NCBI GenBank assembly: GCA_021804195.1
Contig: JAJZKJ010000129.1
Coordinates: forward strand, 1-6,530
DNA: 6,530 nt
From: Acidobacteriota bacterium
GTDB taxonomy: Bacteria > Planctomycetota > Phycisphaerae > WQYP01 > JAJZKJ01
Direction of reading: 5' to 3'
Shown here piece by piece: positions 1 to 5,176 of the stretch. The notes under the pieces are model-generated. The model saw nothing but the letters and a program-made list of their open reading frames with translations. It ran no database searches and was not told the DNA's origin. The translations under genes and the position numbers were made by a program. How positions within the stretch are numbered: position 1 is the first letter of the stretch; every line of letters begins with the position of its first letter.

Positions 1-290
1 CCGACGCCCGCGTCCTGCCCGGCGGCACGGCTTTTGTCTCCGATTTGGGCATGACCGGCCCGTATGAGAGCGTCTTGGGCCGGCGAAAAGACCGCGTGCT
101 CAAACATCTACTTACGGGGATGCCGTTTTTCTTTGAAATAGCCACCGGCGATCCCCGCTTATGCGGCATTCTGGCAAGCGTGGACGAGTCCTCCGGCAAA
201 GCGCTCAGCGTAGCCCGGTGCGATCTGTGCGGGACCGAGCGGGACGGCGCCTACGACGCCGACGACGGCAAGGGACTGCCTAAAAACTGA
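1..290 (+). CDS. TIGR00282/YmdB-family metallophosphoesterase, C-terminal fragment
   Basis: The open frame enters from the left edge (first whole codon at base 3) and stops with TGA at 288-290, giving 95 residues. The segment starting DARVLPGGTAFVSDLGMTGP, then YESVLGR, a basic stretch, FFFEIATGDPRLCGILASVD and a G-K-A-L-S-V-A-R strand matches the C-terminal end of the YmdB/DR1281 family of calcineurin-like phosphoesterases (family known at about 255-270 residues). These are cytosolic metal-dependent enzymes that hydrolyse 2',3'-cyclic nucleotides. The catalytic metal ligands, including the family HxH motif, lie just upstream of the D-A-R start and are therefore outside the window, so activity cannot be judged here. 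The last 23 residues are a charged, non-conserved tail containing C-D-L-C. The gene converges on the desaturase gene with 12 bases between stops. The family call is from remembered motif similarity. Confidence 0.85.
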   Translation, partial: DARVLPGGTAFVSDLGMTGPYESVLGRRKDRVLKHLLTGMPFFFEIATGDPRLCGILASVDESSGKALSVARCDLCGTERDGAYDADDGKGLPKN

Positions 291-306
291 TAACGTATGG
301 CGTTAT
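290..306 (-). terminator. Small hairpin joining two convergent stop codons, possible weak terminator
   Basis: ATAACG (290-295) and CGTTAT (301-306) form a 6-bp stem around a 5-base loop. The hairpin fills the gap between the convergent phosphoesterase and desaturase genes and includes the desaturase stop codon. Read on the minus strand it is followed after three bases by a five-T run (282-286), which fits a weak intrinsic terminator for the desaturase transcript. The stem is AT-rich and short, so this is only suggestive. Confidence 0.3.
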
Positions 307-1178
307 GCGCCGGGGCGCTGGGGTTTGACCACCTTCCAGGCCAGACCGCAGGCGCGCATGAACAGAATGGTCCAATAGGTCAGATCAACCTCATACCAGC
401 GCATCCCATGCGCAGCGGAACGCTGCTGGGCATGATGATTGTTATGCCAACCCTCGCCGAAAGACAGCAGCGCCACCCACCAGTTGTTGCGCGAGTTGTC
501 TTTGGTTGGAAAATTCCGATATCCCCAGGTGTGCGCCGCGGAATTAACGAACCATGTCGCATGGTACATGACCACCACACGTACGCAGACTCCCCAGAGC
601 ACCCATGATAATCCACCGGCGGGCGAACCGAGCCATTTCCAGCCAAGAACAAACAGCAGCAGGGCCAGCAAAAACTGCGGCAGATACCAATAACGGTTTA
701 TCCAACACAAGACCGGATCCCGCTGGATGTCTTTCGTGAGTTGGCGCGGATCATCGCCCGGCCGCCCGGAGTGAACAATCCACAGGATATGCGACCAGGT
801 GAATCCATCGCGCGGTGAATGCGGATCACCCGGTTCGTCGGATTCGCTATGATGCAGGCGATGGGTTCCCACCCATTGCACCGGTCCTCCCTGCCAGGCG
901 AGACACGCGAAAATGGCCAGCGCGTATTCAATAGGTTTATAGGTGACAAAACTTCTGTGCGTAAGCAACCGGTGATAACCGAGCGTCACGCCCAGCCCTC
1001 CGGAAAGCCAGGCCATGACGGCAAAAACCGCCAGAGCCGAAAGATTCACGAACATTGGGAGAAAAGCGACCAGCGCGAGGATGTGCAACACGGCAAATAC
1101 AAACATATAAAAAAATCGAAGATGAACCTTGCGGCCATCGCGAAGGGTGCGCTGGAGAAAACTTTTGGACGACGCCAT
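303..1178 (-). CDS. Acyl-CoA desaturase (delta-9 type fatty acid desaturase)
   Basis: This 291-residue integral membrane di-iron desaturase would introduce a cis double bond into saturated acyl chains for membrane phospholipids, using O2 and an external electron donor. The three histidine boxes of the family are all present with normal spacing: HRLLTH at 69-74, HRLHH at 106-110 and HNNHH at 245-249. Additional family-type histidines sit at 206 and 216 in the stretch HATWFVNSAAH. Hydrophobic segments lie at about 22-60, 84-96 and 163-210. The length matches bacterial DesC/SCD-like enzymes, and there is no fused cytochrome b5 domain, so electrons must come from a separate ferredoxin or cytochrome. 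The ATG at 1176-1178 is preceded by GAGGCGG (1183-1189, minus) at 4 bases. The gene appears monocistronic: it converges on the phosphoesterase gene and has its own upstream -10 box. Exact regiospecificity and carrier (CoA, ACP or lipid) cannot be read from sequence. Confidence 0.93.
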   Translation of the reverse strand: MASSKSFLQRTLRDGRKVHLRFFYMFVFAVLHILALVAFLPMFVNLSALAVFAVMAWLSGGLGVTLGYHRLLTHRSFVTYKPIEYALAIFACLAWQGGPVQWVGTHRLHHSESDEPGDPHSPRDGFTWSHILWIVHSGRPGDDPRQLTKDIQRDPVLCWINRYWYLPQFLLALLLFVLGWKWLGSPAGGLSWVLWGVCVRVVVMYHATWFVNSAAHTWGYRNFPTKDNSRNNWWVALLSFGEGWHNNHHAQQRSAAHGMRWYEVDLTYWTILFMRACGLAWKVVKPQRPGA

Positions 1179-1263
1179 CAGACCGCCTCATGCTTGCATC
1201 CGGTCAGCAGGCGCTCAACAAACATAGAACACTTTTGACCCGACAACCCATAATCACAACTTT

Positions 1264-1269
1264 ATTATA
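1264..1269 (-). promoter_or_regulatory. Consensus -10 box upstream of the desaturase gene
   Basis: On the minus strand these six bases read TATAAT, a perfect sigma-70 type -10, in a locally AT-rich patch between GC-rich genes. No recognisable TTGACA-like -35 lies 16-18 bases upstream, nor a TGn extended -10. If used, it would give a 5' leader of roughly 75-80 bases for the desaturase. Inferred from sequence only. Confidence 0.42.
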
Positions 1270-1354
1270 GCGCACTTTCCGCAAAATATCCGCCAGGTCC
1301 TTCGGTGGACGGTGACGACGCGGCGATCTTCCCGGGCGTGACGAAAATAACCGT

Positions 1355-1398
1355 AAAAATCAGGCTGATTCATCATCTTCGAGGGCTTTTTCCTGATT
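1355..1398 (-). terminator. Possible terminator of the DUF1444-like gene
   Basis: On the minus strand AATCAGG (plus 1392-1398) is followed 27 bases later by CCTGATT (plus 1358-1364), which runs directly into a short T tract (plus 1355-1359). It lies about 80 bases past the DUF1444-like stop codon. The loop is long and a competing AATCAG/CTGATT pairing exists inside it, so the call is weak. Confidence 0.25.
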
Positions 1399-1412
1399 CG
1401 GGCGGGTGGGAA

Positions 1413-1436
1413 CCCCTGCCTGCCGGCAGGCAGGGG
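1413..1436. repeat. Perfect 24-bp GC-rich palindrome
   Basis: Twelve bases (CCCCTGCCTGCC, 1413-1424) are followed with no spacer by their exact reverse complement (1425-1436). The inner 20 bases are a CCTGCCTGCC self-complementary unit. It lies in the gap about 43 bases downstream of the DUF1444-like stop. There is no T tract on either side, so it is not a standard intrinsic terminator. From memory, very similar palindromes recur many times in genomes of uncultured bacteria, where they may be read as peptides such as PAGRQAG when they fall in frames. On that basis I regard it as one copy of an interspersed palindromic repeat family, but only one copy is visible here. Confidence 0.7.
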
Positions 1437-1479
1437 GCGGGCCGGTGCCGTGGCCTCGATAATCTATGGAGACAGGTTC

Positions 1480-2805
1480 TTAATCTTCCGGCGGATTTTC
1501 CGGCGCCGGTGTTTGCACGTCGCCGACAATGCCGTCCGGCGTCGCCAGGAAAAGCTTGTCGCTTAGCGGGTGGGCCGCCTGGGCGTATCGCATTTCCACC
1601 TGCCGCCGCAACCAGGCAACGGTCTTCTCATCTTCCGCCGCGAAAGCCAGCAGCACGTCGCGATCCGGCGCGGCCATATAAAAGGTGACGCCCAGATGGG
1701 GGCGCAGGTGGCGATAAATCAGAGGCAGCAACATGCGGGACGAATTGAGCGAATCTTCCTGGGGGAAACCGAAAAGGGTGTAATTTTCCGCGGGACCGCC
1801 GGTCATGCTTAATTCGCGCGTCCGGCGCAGCAGATTGCTGATGGCGTGCTCATGAAGCGTCTCGCCGTCGACGCCCCATTGCCGGCAATCGCTGCGCGTG
1901 ATCGGGCTGCTCTTGTGGCGAAACTGGTAGCAGATCATCAACGAGTTAATCCATTCCTCGCGGACAACGTCCGGTCCCATCGACTCAACCAGCGAGCGGG
2001 GCAGAAGGATCGGAAATACGCTGTTTCGAACTCCCGTCCACCCCTTGTCGTCGGACTCCCGGTCGGTGCTTTCCACCAGCAGATCGTCGAAGAATCGTTT
2101 GACGTTGTCGACCAGCGCCTCGGGTTGCTCCAGGTAGGTCTGGTGCAGGGGAGAAACTTTGATTCTCATGCCTCCGACGCTCAGTGTGTCATCGTCGATC
2201 GCGCTGATCGAGGACGCCCCCACCTGCTGGCGGGCCAGGTTCACGACCACCTCAATAAACGGCGTTTTCAACCCATCGGCCGCGGGGTGGATACACAAAC
2301 CGGCGGTGATGGCGTCCAATGTGGAGCGGAACTGCGCCATCATCTGGCGCGGGCCGTGCGCCGTCACCAGCAGTGTCCTCTCTCCCGCATATACGGCCCA
2401 TAAACGCCAATCCTGCCGGCTATCGGGATTCACTTTCAGGATGGTCCGCAACCATCCAGTGATGTTCTTCGGCCGCGCCACACCCTGGGCCGTGACCATC
2501 GTATGATGCTCGCCCGTTACCAGTTGCGGTTGCCGCCGAATATCCATCACCGGCAGTTCCCGGAACCATTGTTGGAACTGGCTTCTCGCTTCCCGCGAGC
2601 TTATGGGAATGTCCGACGACGACGAACTATTTCCCCGGCCAGATCCCTCTGCCTGACCGTTCTCGTCGGCGAAACGGAATTCCATCCGCACACTTGCGGA
2701 AGGATCGTGAATCAGCAAATGTCCGTCCGGTCTTATCTCGCTGGTAAACTCCGCTGGAATTTCGAGCGTGTAACCATCGGTGGAGATTTTCCGCCAATTT
2801 TTCAT
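1480..2805 (-). CDS. Two-domain protein: PsbP/DcrB-like N-terminal part plus DUF1444 (YtpQ)-like C-terminal part
   Basis: This is a 441-residue soluble protein of unknown function with no signal peptide or membrane segment. Residues 1-172 start MKNWRKISTDGYTLEIPAEF and include L-L-I-H-D-P, W-R-L-W-A-V-Y-A-G-E-R-T-L-L-V-T-A and F-R-S-T-L-D-A-I strands, the pattern of PsbP/DcrB-like (DUF1795-type) folds. A serine-rich insert sits at about 55-64. Residues about 178-425 resemble DUF1444/YtpQ: a helix ending VKRFFDDLLV, then VRNSVFPILLPR, a YQF strand, SPITRSDCRQWGVDGETLHE, AISNLLRR, a Y-T-L-F-G-F strand, S-S-R-M-L-L-P-L-I and R-D-V-L-L-A-F. The C-terminus is an acidic, proline-rich tail. An in-frame upstream start at 2970 exists, but I chose the ATG at 2803-2805 because it has a strong GGAGG 8 bases ahead and the upstream 55 residues look like non-coding translation. 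Domain names are from remembered similarity. Confidence 0.72.
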   Translation of the reverse strand: MKNWRKISTDGYTLEIPAEFTSEIRPDGHLLIHDPSASVRMEFRFADENGQAEGSGRGNSSSSSDIPISSREARSQFQQWFRELPVMDIRRQPQLVTGEHHTMVTAQGVARPKNITGWLRTILKVNPDSRQDWRLWAVYAGERTLLVTAHGPRQMMAQFRSTLDAITAGLCIHPAADGLKTPFIEVVVNLARQQVGASSISAIDDDTLSVGGMRIKVSPLHQTYLEQPEALVDNVKRFFDDLLVESTDRESDDKGWTGVRNSVFPILLPRSLVESMGPDVVREEWINSLMICYQFRHKSSPITRSDCRQWGVDGETLHEHAISNLLRRTRELSMTGGPAENYTLFGFPQEDSLNSSRMLLPLIYRHLRPHLGVTFYMAAPDRDVLLAFAAEDEKTVAWLRRQVEMRYAQAAHPLSDKLFLATPDGIVGDVQTPAPENPPED

Positions 2806-2813
2806 CTCTGAAT

Positions 2814-2818
2814 CCTCC
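2814..2818 (-). promoter_or_regulatory. Strong Shine-Dalgarno that fixes the DUF1444-like start
   Basis: On the minus strand these bases read GGAGG, ending 8 bases before the ATG at 2803-2805. It is the clearest ribosome binding site in the window and favours this start over the in-frame upstream one at 2970. Confidence 0.7.
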
Positions 2819-2934
2819 AGTTGTTTCGGGCCAAGCCCCGAAAACCCGATTGGATTTGCCCGCGCCGCCCGACCGCAACGCGAATGCAAAGAGAGCGGCG
2901 GATTTTGGCGGCGAACAAAACGATCTGCGCTGTA

Positions 2935-2967
2935 CGGTTCCGCGATATGGTGCGATTTTCGGAACCG
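2935..2967. repeat. 8-bp perfect inverted repeat in the DUF1444-like upstream region
   Basis: CGGTTCCG (2935-2942) and CGGAACCG (2960-2967) are exact reverse complements separated by 17 bases. The pair lies 130-162 bases ahead of the DUF1444-like start, beside the AT-rich patch. It could be an operator for a dimeric regulator or a stem in a long 5' leader. There is no second copy in the window to support either. Confidence 0.4.
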
Positions 2968-3150
2968 CACAATTCAACGTGTACATGAATATCTATCGCA
3001 TCAAAGAGTCGCGAAAAATAAACGAAAATCGCCGCCAATCTTTTTTAGGACGTAGACCGTATATGGTTCTGATAATCAAGAAGCGGGATGGCGCACCACG
3101 CCGGTCCCGCTGCGCCGGGACTATTCGGACGTTTAGAAATAGTTGCGGAA

Positions 3151-3193
3151 TAAAGAACCGGCCATAGAGCCGATCCGGATAAGCTCCAACCGG
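3151..3193 (-). terminator. Possible intrinsic terminator after the membrane-protein gene
   Basis: On the minus strand CCGG and GAGC arms (plus 3190-3193 and 3183-3186) can pair with GCTC and CCGG (plus 3167-3170 and 3158-3161), with a small asymmetric bulge between the two arms. The stem is followed by a U-rich TTCTTTA (plus 3151-3157). It begins about 18 bases past the stop codon. The stem is imperfect, so this is tentative. Confidence 0.33.
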
Positions 3194-3210
3194 CGGACGG
3201 AAGCGGGCGT

Positions 3211-3630
3211 TCAGCCCGTCATCTGCAGCCAGCCGGCGGCGACGAGTCCCCAGATCAGGTTAAGAACAATGACAAACACCGGCGTGGTATAGCCCAGATC
3301 AAGGCCGAGAATGGTCTTGTGCAGAAGGATCGGAAAGACCACCAGCAACTGAAAAAACGCCGGCAGTAAGCCCAGCAGAAGGCCGCGTTTGACGACGGAA
3401 TTGGACAAAATGGGCAGGACAAAAAACAGACCAAATATGCCGCCCCATACCAGGCGCGAATAAATCCATTCCTTGGTCGGTTCAATGGCGATGCGGCAGC
3501 CCAGCAGGGCGAAGGCGCCCGTCTTGGCAAGCAGCCACGCGGCGAACATGTTCGCCACCGCACCAACCGCACCGGCGGCATAGGTGCGCGACAATTGCCC
3601 CGGAACGCTCGAAGAATCCGCTCCAGCCAT
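3211..3630 (-). CDS. Small conserved-type membrane protein of unknown function, four predicted TM segments
   Basis: This 139-residue protein is almost entirely hydrophobic. Segments at about 16-45 (glycine/alanine-rich, with GAVGAVANMFAAWLL), 60-79, 83-103 and 114-136 look membrane-spanning. The loop before the second segment carries YSRLVWGGIFGLFFVLP (57-73), followed by K-R-G-L-L-L-G-L-L-P and T-T-P-V-F-V-I-V-L-N-L-I-W-G. I recall the same motif order in unannotated small membrane proteins of other bacteria, but know no function. The ATG at 3628-3630 is the first possible start, because an in-frame TAG lies five codons upstream. Its ribosome site (GGGTG) is weak. A TATAAT lies 26 bases ahead. 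The gene is divergent from the GlcNAc-1-P transferase gene, and a shared envelope role is possible but unproven. A DUF1444-like gene lies downstream after a 405-base gap. Confidence 0.7.
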   Translation of the reverse strand: MAGADSSSVPGQLSRTYAAGAVGAVANMFAAWLLAKTGAFALLGCRIAIEPTKEWIYSRLVWGGIFGLFFVLPILSNSVVKRGLLLGLLPAFFQLLVVFPILLHKTILGLDLGYTTPVFVIVLNLIWGLVAAGWLQMTG

Positions 3631-3655
3631 GCCAACACCCGTCTAAAACGCAATG

Positions 3656-3661
3656 ATTATA
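3656..3661 (-). promoter_or_regulatory. Consensus -10 box for the small membrane-protein gene
   Basis: The minus strand reads TATAAT here, 25 bases before the ATG at 3628-3630, which would give a leader of under 20 bases. No -35 hexamer is visible at the right distance. Instead a 7-bp inverted repeat (3673-3693) occupies that position. Confidence 0.42.
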
Positions 3662-3672
3662 CTCCACGCCGC

Positions 3673-3693
3673 GGAAGGGATACACCCCCTTCC
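3673..3693. repeat. 7-bp perfect inverted repeat in the divergent promoter region
   Basis: GGAAGGG (3673-3679) and CCCTTCC (3687-3693) are exact reverse complements around a 7-base spacer (ATACACC). The repeat lies between the -10 of the minus-strand membrane-protein gene and the -35-like box of the plus-strand transferase gene, so a protein bound here could influence both. There is no supporting second copy. Confidence 0.4.
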
Positions 3694-3703
3694 AGGAAAA
3701 GAT

Positions 3704-3733
3704 TTGCAAATGTCTGGTAATTAAGAGTATGCT
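3704..3733 (+). promoter_or_regulatory. Candidate sigma-70 promoter for the transferase gene
   Basis: TTGCAA (3704-3709) and TATGCT (3728-3733) are spaced by 18 bases in the AT-rich centre of the divergent region. Each matches consensus at four of six positions. Transcription would start near 3740 and give a leader of about 85 bases that includes a CCCCG/CGGGG hairpin at 3782-3795. Confidence 0.35.
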
Positions 3734-3815
3734 AATAAAATCAATGGATGATCCCCGGCGAGGAAAGCACGCGCGCGATCTCCCCGCGAGCGGGGTGTTG
3801 TGGAATGGAAACGAC

Positions 3816-3820
3816 AGGGG
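3816..3820 (+). promoter_or_regulatory. Shine-Dalgarno deciding the transferase start
   Basis: AGGGG lies 6 bases before the ATG at 3827-3829 (9 before a second ATG at 3830). This favours the tandem ATG over the in-frame GTG at 3800, which sits immediately after a GC hairpin and would add nine non-conserved residues. Confidence 0.5.
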
Positions 3821-3826
3821 CGGTTT

Positions 3827-5176
3827 ATGATGTTGGTCGCCCAGTTCGACATGCCTTCGTTTGTGACAACGCTCCAACCGTACATGCCGGTGTTTTTTGT
3901 CTCTTTCCTGGTGACACTGGTTCTTACCCCGCTGATGCGCTACCTGGCTCTCAAGCACGGGGTGATTGATGAGCCGGATGGCCAGCGAAAAATTCATGCG
4001 CGCCCCATCGCTTATCTTGGCGGAGTGGCGACTTTTCTCGGCTGGGTCGCCGGGGTGCTTGTGTCGATCACCGTTCATCCGCCGGGCATGGACCCAACCC
4101 TGGCCAGCGGCGTACAAGTCTCGCCGGGCGTAATCGCCGGAGCCGGGATCGTCATGATTTTCGGCCTGATCGACGATGTATACAGCCTCACGCCACGACT
4201 CAAACTCTTTGGGCAGTTCCTCGGGGCGGTATTGCTTTTTTTCTTAAGCGTAAACCGGTCCGGCTTTTTCGGCGTTCGAGTCGATCTGGCGAACATGTTT
4301 GTTTTTCCGCTTGAACGGCACGGTCTTATCGGGCCGATTCAACAGATGGCTCCCGGTTTTTACCTGACCATGGCCAGCATGTTCAGCGCCGCTCTGGTGG
4401 TGTTTATCATCATGGGCGCCTGCAACGCCATGAATCTGATTGATGGGTTAGACGGTCTGTGCAGCGGGGTAACGGGCATTATGGCGGCGGGTTATCTTTT
4501 CCTTTCGGTATATCTGGCGTCCAATGGCCTGGTTTCCCCGGGAATTGCGTCGCTGAATCCCGCGCGCATTACCTTGAGCCTGGCTCTGCTCGGAGCGGTC
4601 CTGGGCTTCCTGCCGTTCAATTTCAATCCCGCCATGATCTTTATGGGTGATACCGGAAGCATGTTTCTCGGCTACGTATGCGGCGCCATGATTATTCTCT
4701 TTGGCAACGACGGCATTTTCCGCTGGTTCCTGGCGTCGGTCGTTATTTTTGGGCTGCCGCTGCTGGATACTCTTCTGGCGATCATTCGCCGCAAGCTCAA
4801 TCGGCGGCCGATATTCTCGCCCGATTCCGGTCATTTCCACCATTTCCTGCTCAAATACGGATTTTCCGTGCGAAAGGCGGTCCTGATCTGTTACGGCTTA
4901 ACCATAATGTTTGTGAGTTTTGCCCTGGTCATTGTGCTTATTCCAACCACGCTGGCGTTGGGTATCTATGTGGTTCTCTTCGGATGGCTTGTAGTAGCCG
5001 CGTTTAAGATTGGCATGATCTTTCAGAACGAGTACAAAATGTCACCGGCGGAAACGGCCGGCGAACCAGCAGCCGCGGCCGCCGTTCTGCCGGTTGATCG
5101 ACCCGCGACCGACGCGCCGCCGTCCGGGCAGACGGTTACTTTGCTTACCCCACCCCGGCCGGGAATTCTGGAGTAA
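3827..5176 (+). CDS. wecA: Polyprenyl-phosphate GlcNAc-1-phosphate transferase (WecA/TagO/MraY superfamily)
   Basis: This is a 449-residue polytopic membrane enzyme that would transfer a sugar-1-phosphate, probably GlcNAc-1-P from UDP-GlcNAc, to undecaprenyl phosphate at the cytoplasmic face, the first committed step of a lipid-linked surface glycan. Family landmarks occur in order: DEPDGQRKIHARPIAYLGG (48-66), the metal/substrate DD at 116-117 in GLIDDVYSL, NAMNLIDGLDGL (200-211, with N203, D206 and D209), F-M-G-D-T-G-S (272-278) and the cytoplasmic PDSGHFHHFLL (332-342), whose HxHH type separates WecA/TagO enzymes from MraY. About eleven hydrophobic segments are evident. The last 40-45 residues are an alanine/proline-rich low-complexity tail encoded opposite the 3' end of bioD. 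The start is set by the AGGGG ribosome site. No other glycan gene is nearby, so the product (teichoic-like, O-antigen or exopolysaccharide) is unknown. The symbol denotes family, not proven substrate. Confidence 0.9.
   Translation: MMLVAQFDMPSFVTTLQPYMPVFFVSFLVTLVLTPLMRYLALKHGVIDEPDGQRKIHARPIAYLGGVATFLGWVAGVLVSITVHPPGMDPTLASGVQVSPGVIAGAGIVMIFGLIDDVYSLTPRLKLFGQFLGAVLLFFLSVNRSGFFGVRVDLANMFVFPLERHGLIGPIQQMAPGFYLTMASMFSAALVVFIIMGACNAMNLIDGLDGLCSGVTGIMAAGYLFLSVYLASNGLVSPGIASLNPARITLSLALLGAVLGFLPFNFNPAMIFMGDTGSMFLGYVCGAMIILFGNDGIFRWFLASVVIFGLPLLDTLLAIIRRKLNRRPIFSPDSGHFHHFLLKYGFSVRKAVLICYGLTIMFVSFALVIVLIPTTLALGIYVVLFGWLVVAAFKIGMIFQNEYKMSPAETAGEPAAAAAVLPVDRPATDAPPSGQTVTLLTPPRPGILE

Larger units (their letters stand above)
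1179..1479. other. Non-coding gap between the desaturase and DUF1444-like genes
   Basis: I see no convincing gene in these 301 bases. They hold the desaturase leader and its -10 box (1264-1269), a 7-bp inverted repeat at 1358-1398, and a perfect 24-bp palindrome (1413-1436). An open frame running through the right half on the plus strand continues antisense into the DUF1444-like gene, and its product is compositionally odd, including the palindrome translated as L-P-A-G-R-Q-G, so I regard it as non-coding. Confidence 0.6.
2806..3210. other. Non-coding gap upstream of the DUF1444-like gene
   Basis: These 405 bases separate two minus-strand genes. I find no credible gene: the short frames present overlap each other, lack homology I recognise and have mixed composition. 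The middle (about 2980-3080) is distinctly more AT-rich than the genes and probably holds the promoter of the DUF1444-like gene, but I cannot name convincing -35/-10 boxes. An 8-bp inverted repeat lies at 2935-2967 and a possible terminator of the upstream membrane-protein gene at 3151-3193. The leader from the AT-rich patch to the start codon would be unusually long (over 150 bases). Confidence 0.55.

Noticed and set aside
819..1238. 139-codon plus-strand open frame opposite the desaturase
   Set aside because: It is antisense to the histidine-box-bearing desaturase frame and has no homology I recognise.
1305..1688. Plus-strand open frame covering the 24-bp palindrome
   Set aside because: Half lies antisense to the DUF1444-like gene. 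The rest encodes low-complexity G/P/R/A sequence including the palindrome itself.
1846..2403. 185-codon plus-strand open frame
   Set aside because: It is fully antisense to the DUF1444-like gene, has no ribosome site and no recognisable domain; it is a shadow of GC-rich codon use.
2806..2970. N-terminal 55-residue extension of the DUF1444-like protein from an upstream start at 2970
   Set aside because: The extension is arginine-rich and has no family-like pattern, while GGAGG lies 8 bases ahead of the ATG at 2805.
3204..3218. CGGGC-5-GCCCG hairpin spanning the membrane-protein stop codon
   Set aside because: There is no T tract after it on the minus strand, and five GC pairs in a GC-rich region can arise by chance; the 3151-3193 structure is the better terminator candidate.
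3750..3790. Imperfect direct repeat GATCCCCGGCGAG / GATCTCCCCGCGAG in the transferase leader
   Set aside because: There are only two copies with an insertion and deletion between them in GC-rich sequence; it is not strong enough to call a repeat or operator.
3800..3826. GTG start at 3800 for the transferase
   Set aside because: It would add nine non-conserved residues and follows a GC hairpin, whereas the tandem ATG at 3827/3830 has AGGGG at proper spacing.
3482..4117. 211-codon minus-strand open frame across the divergent region
   Set aside because: It runs through both the small membrane protein (other frame) and antisense to the transferase, and would read through the promoter region; its composition is not protein-like.
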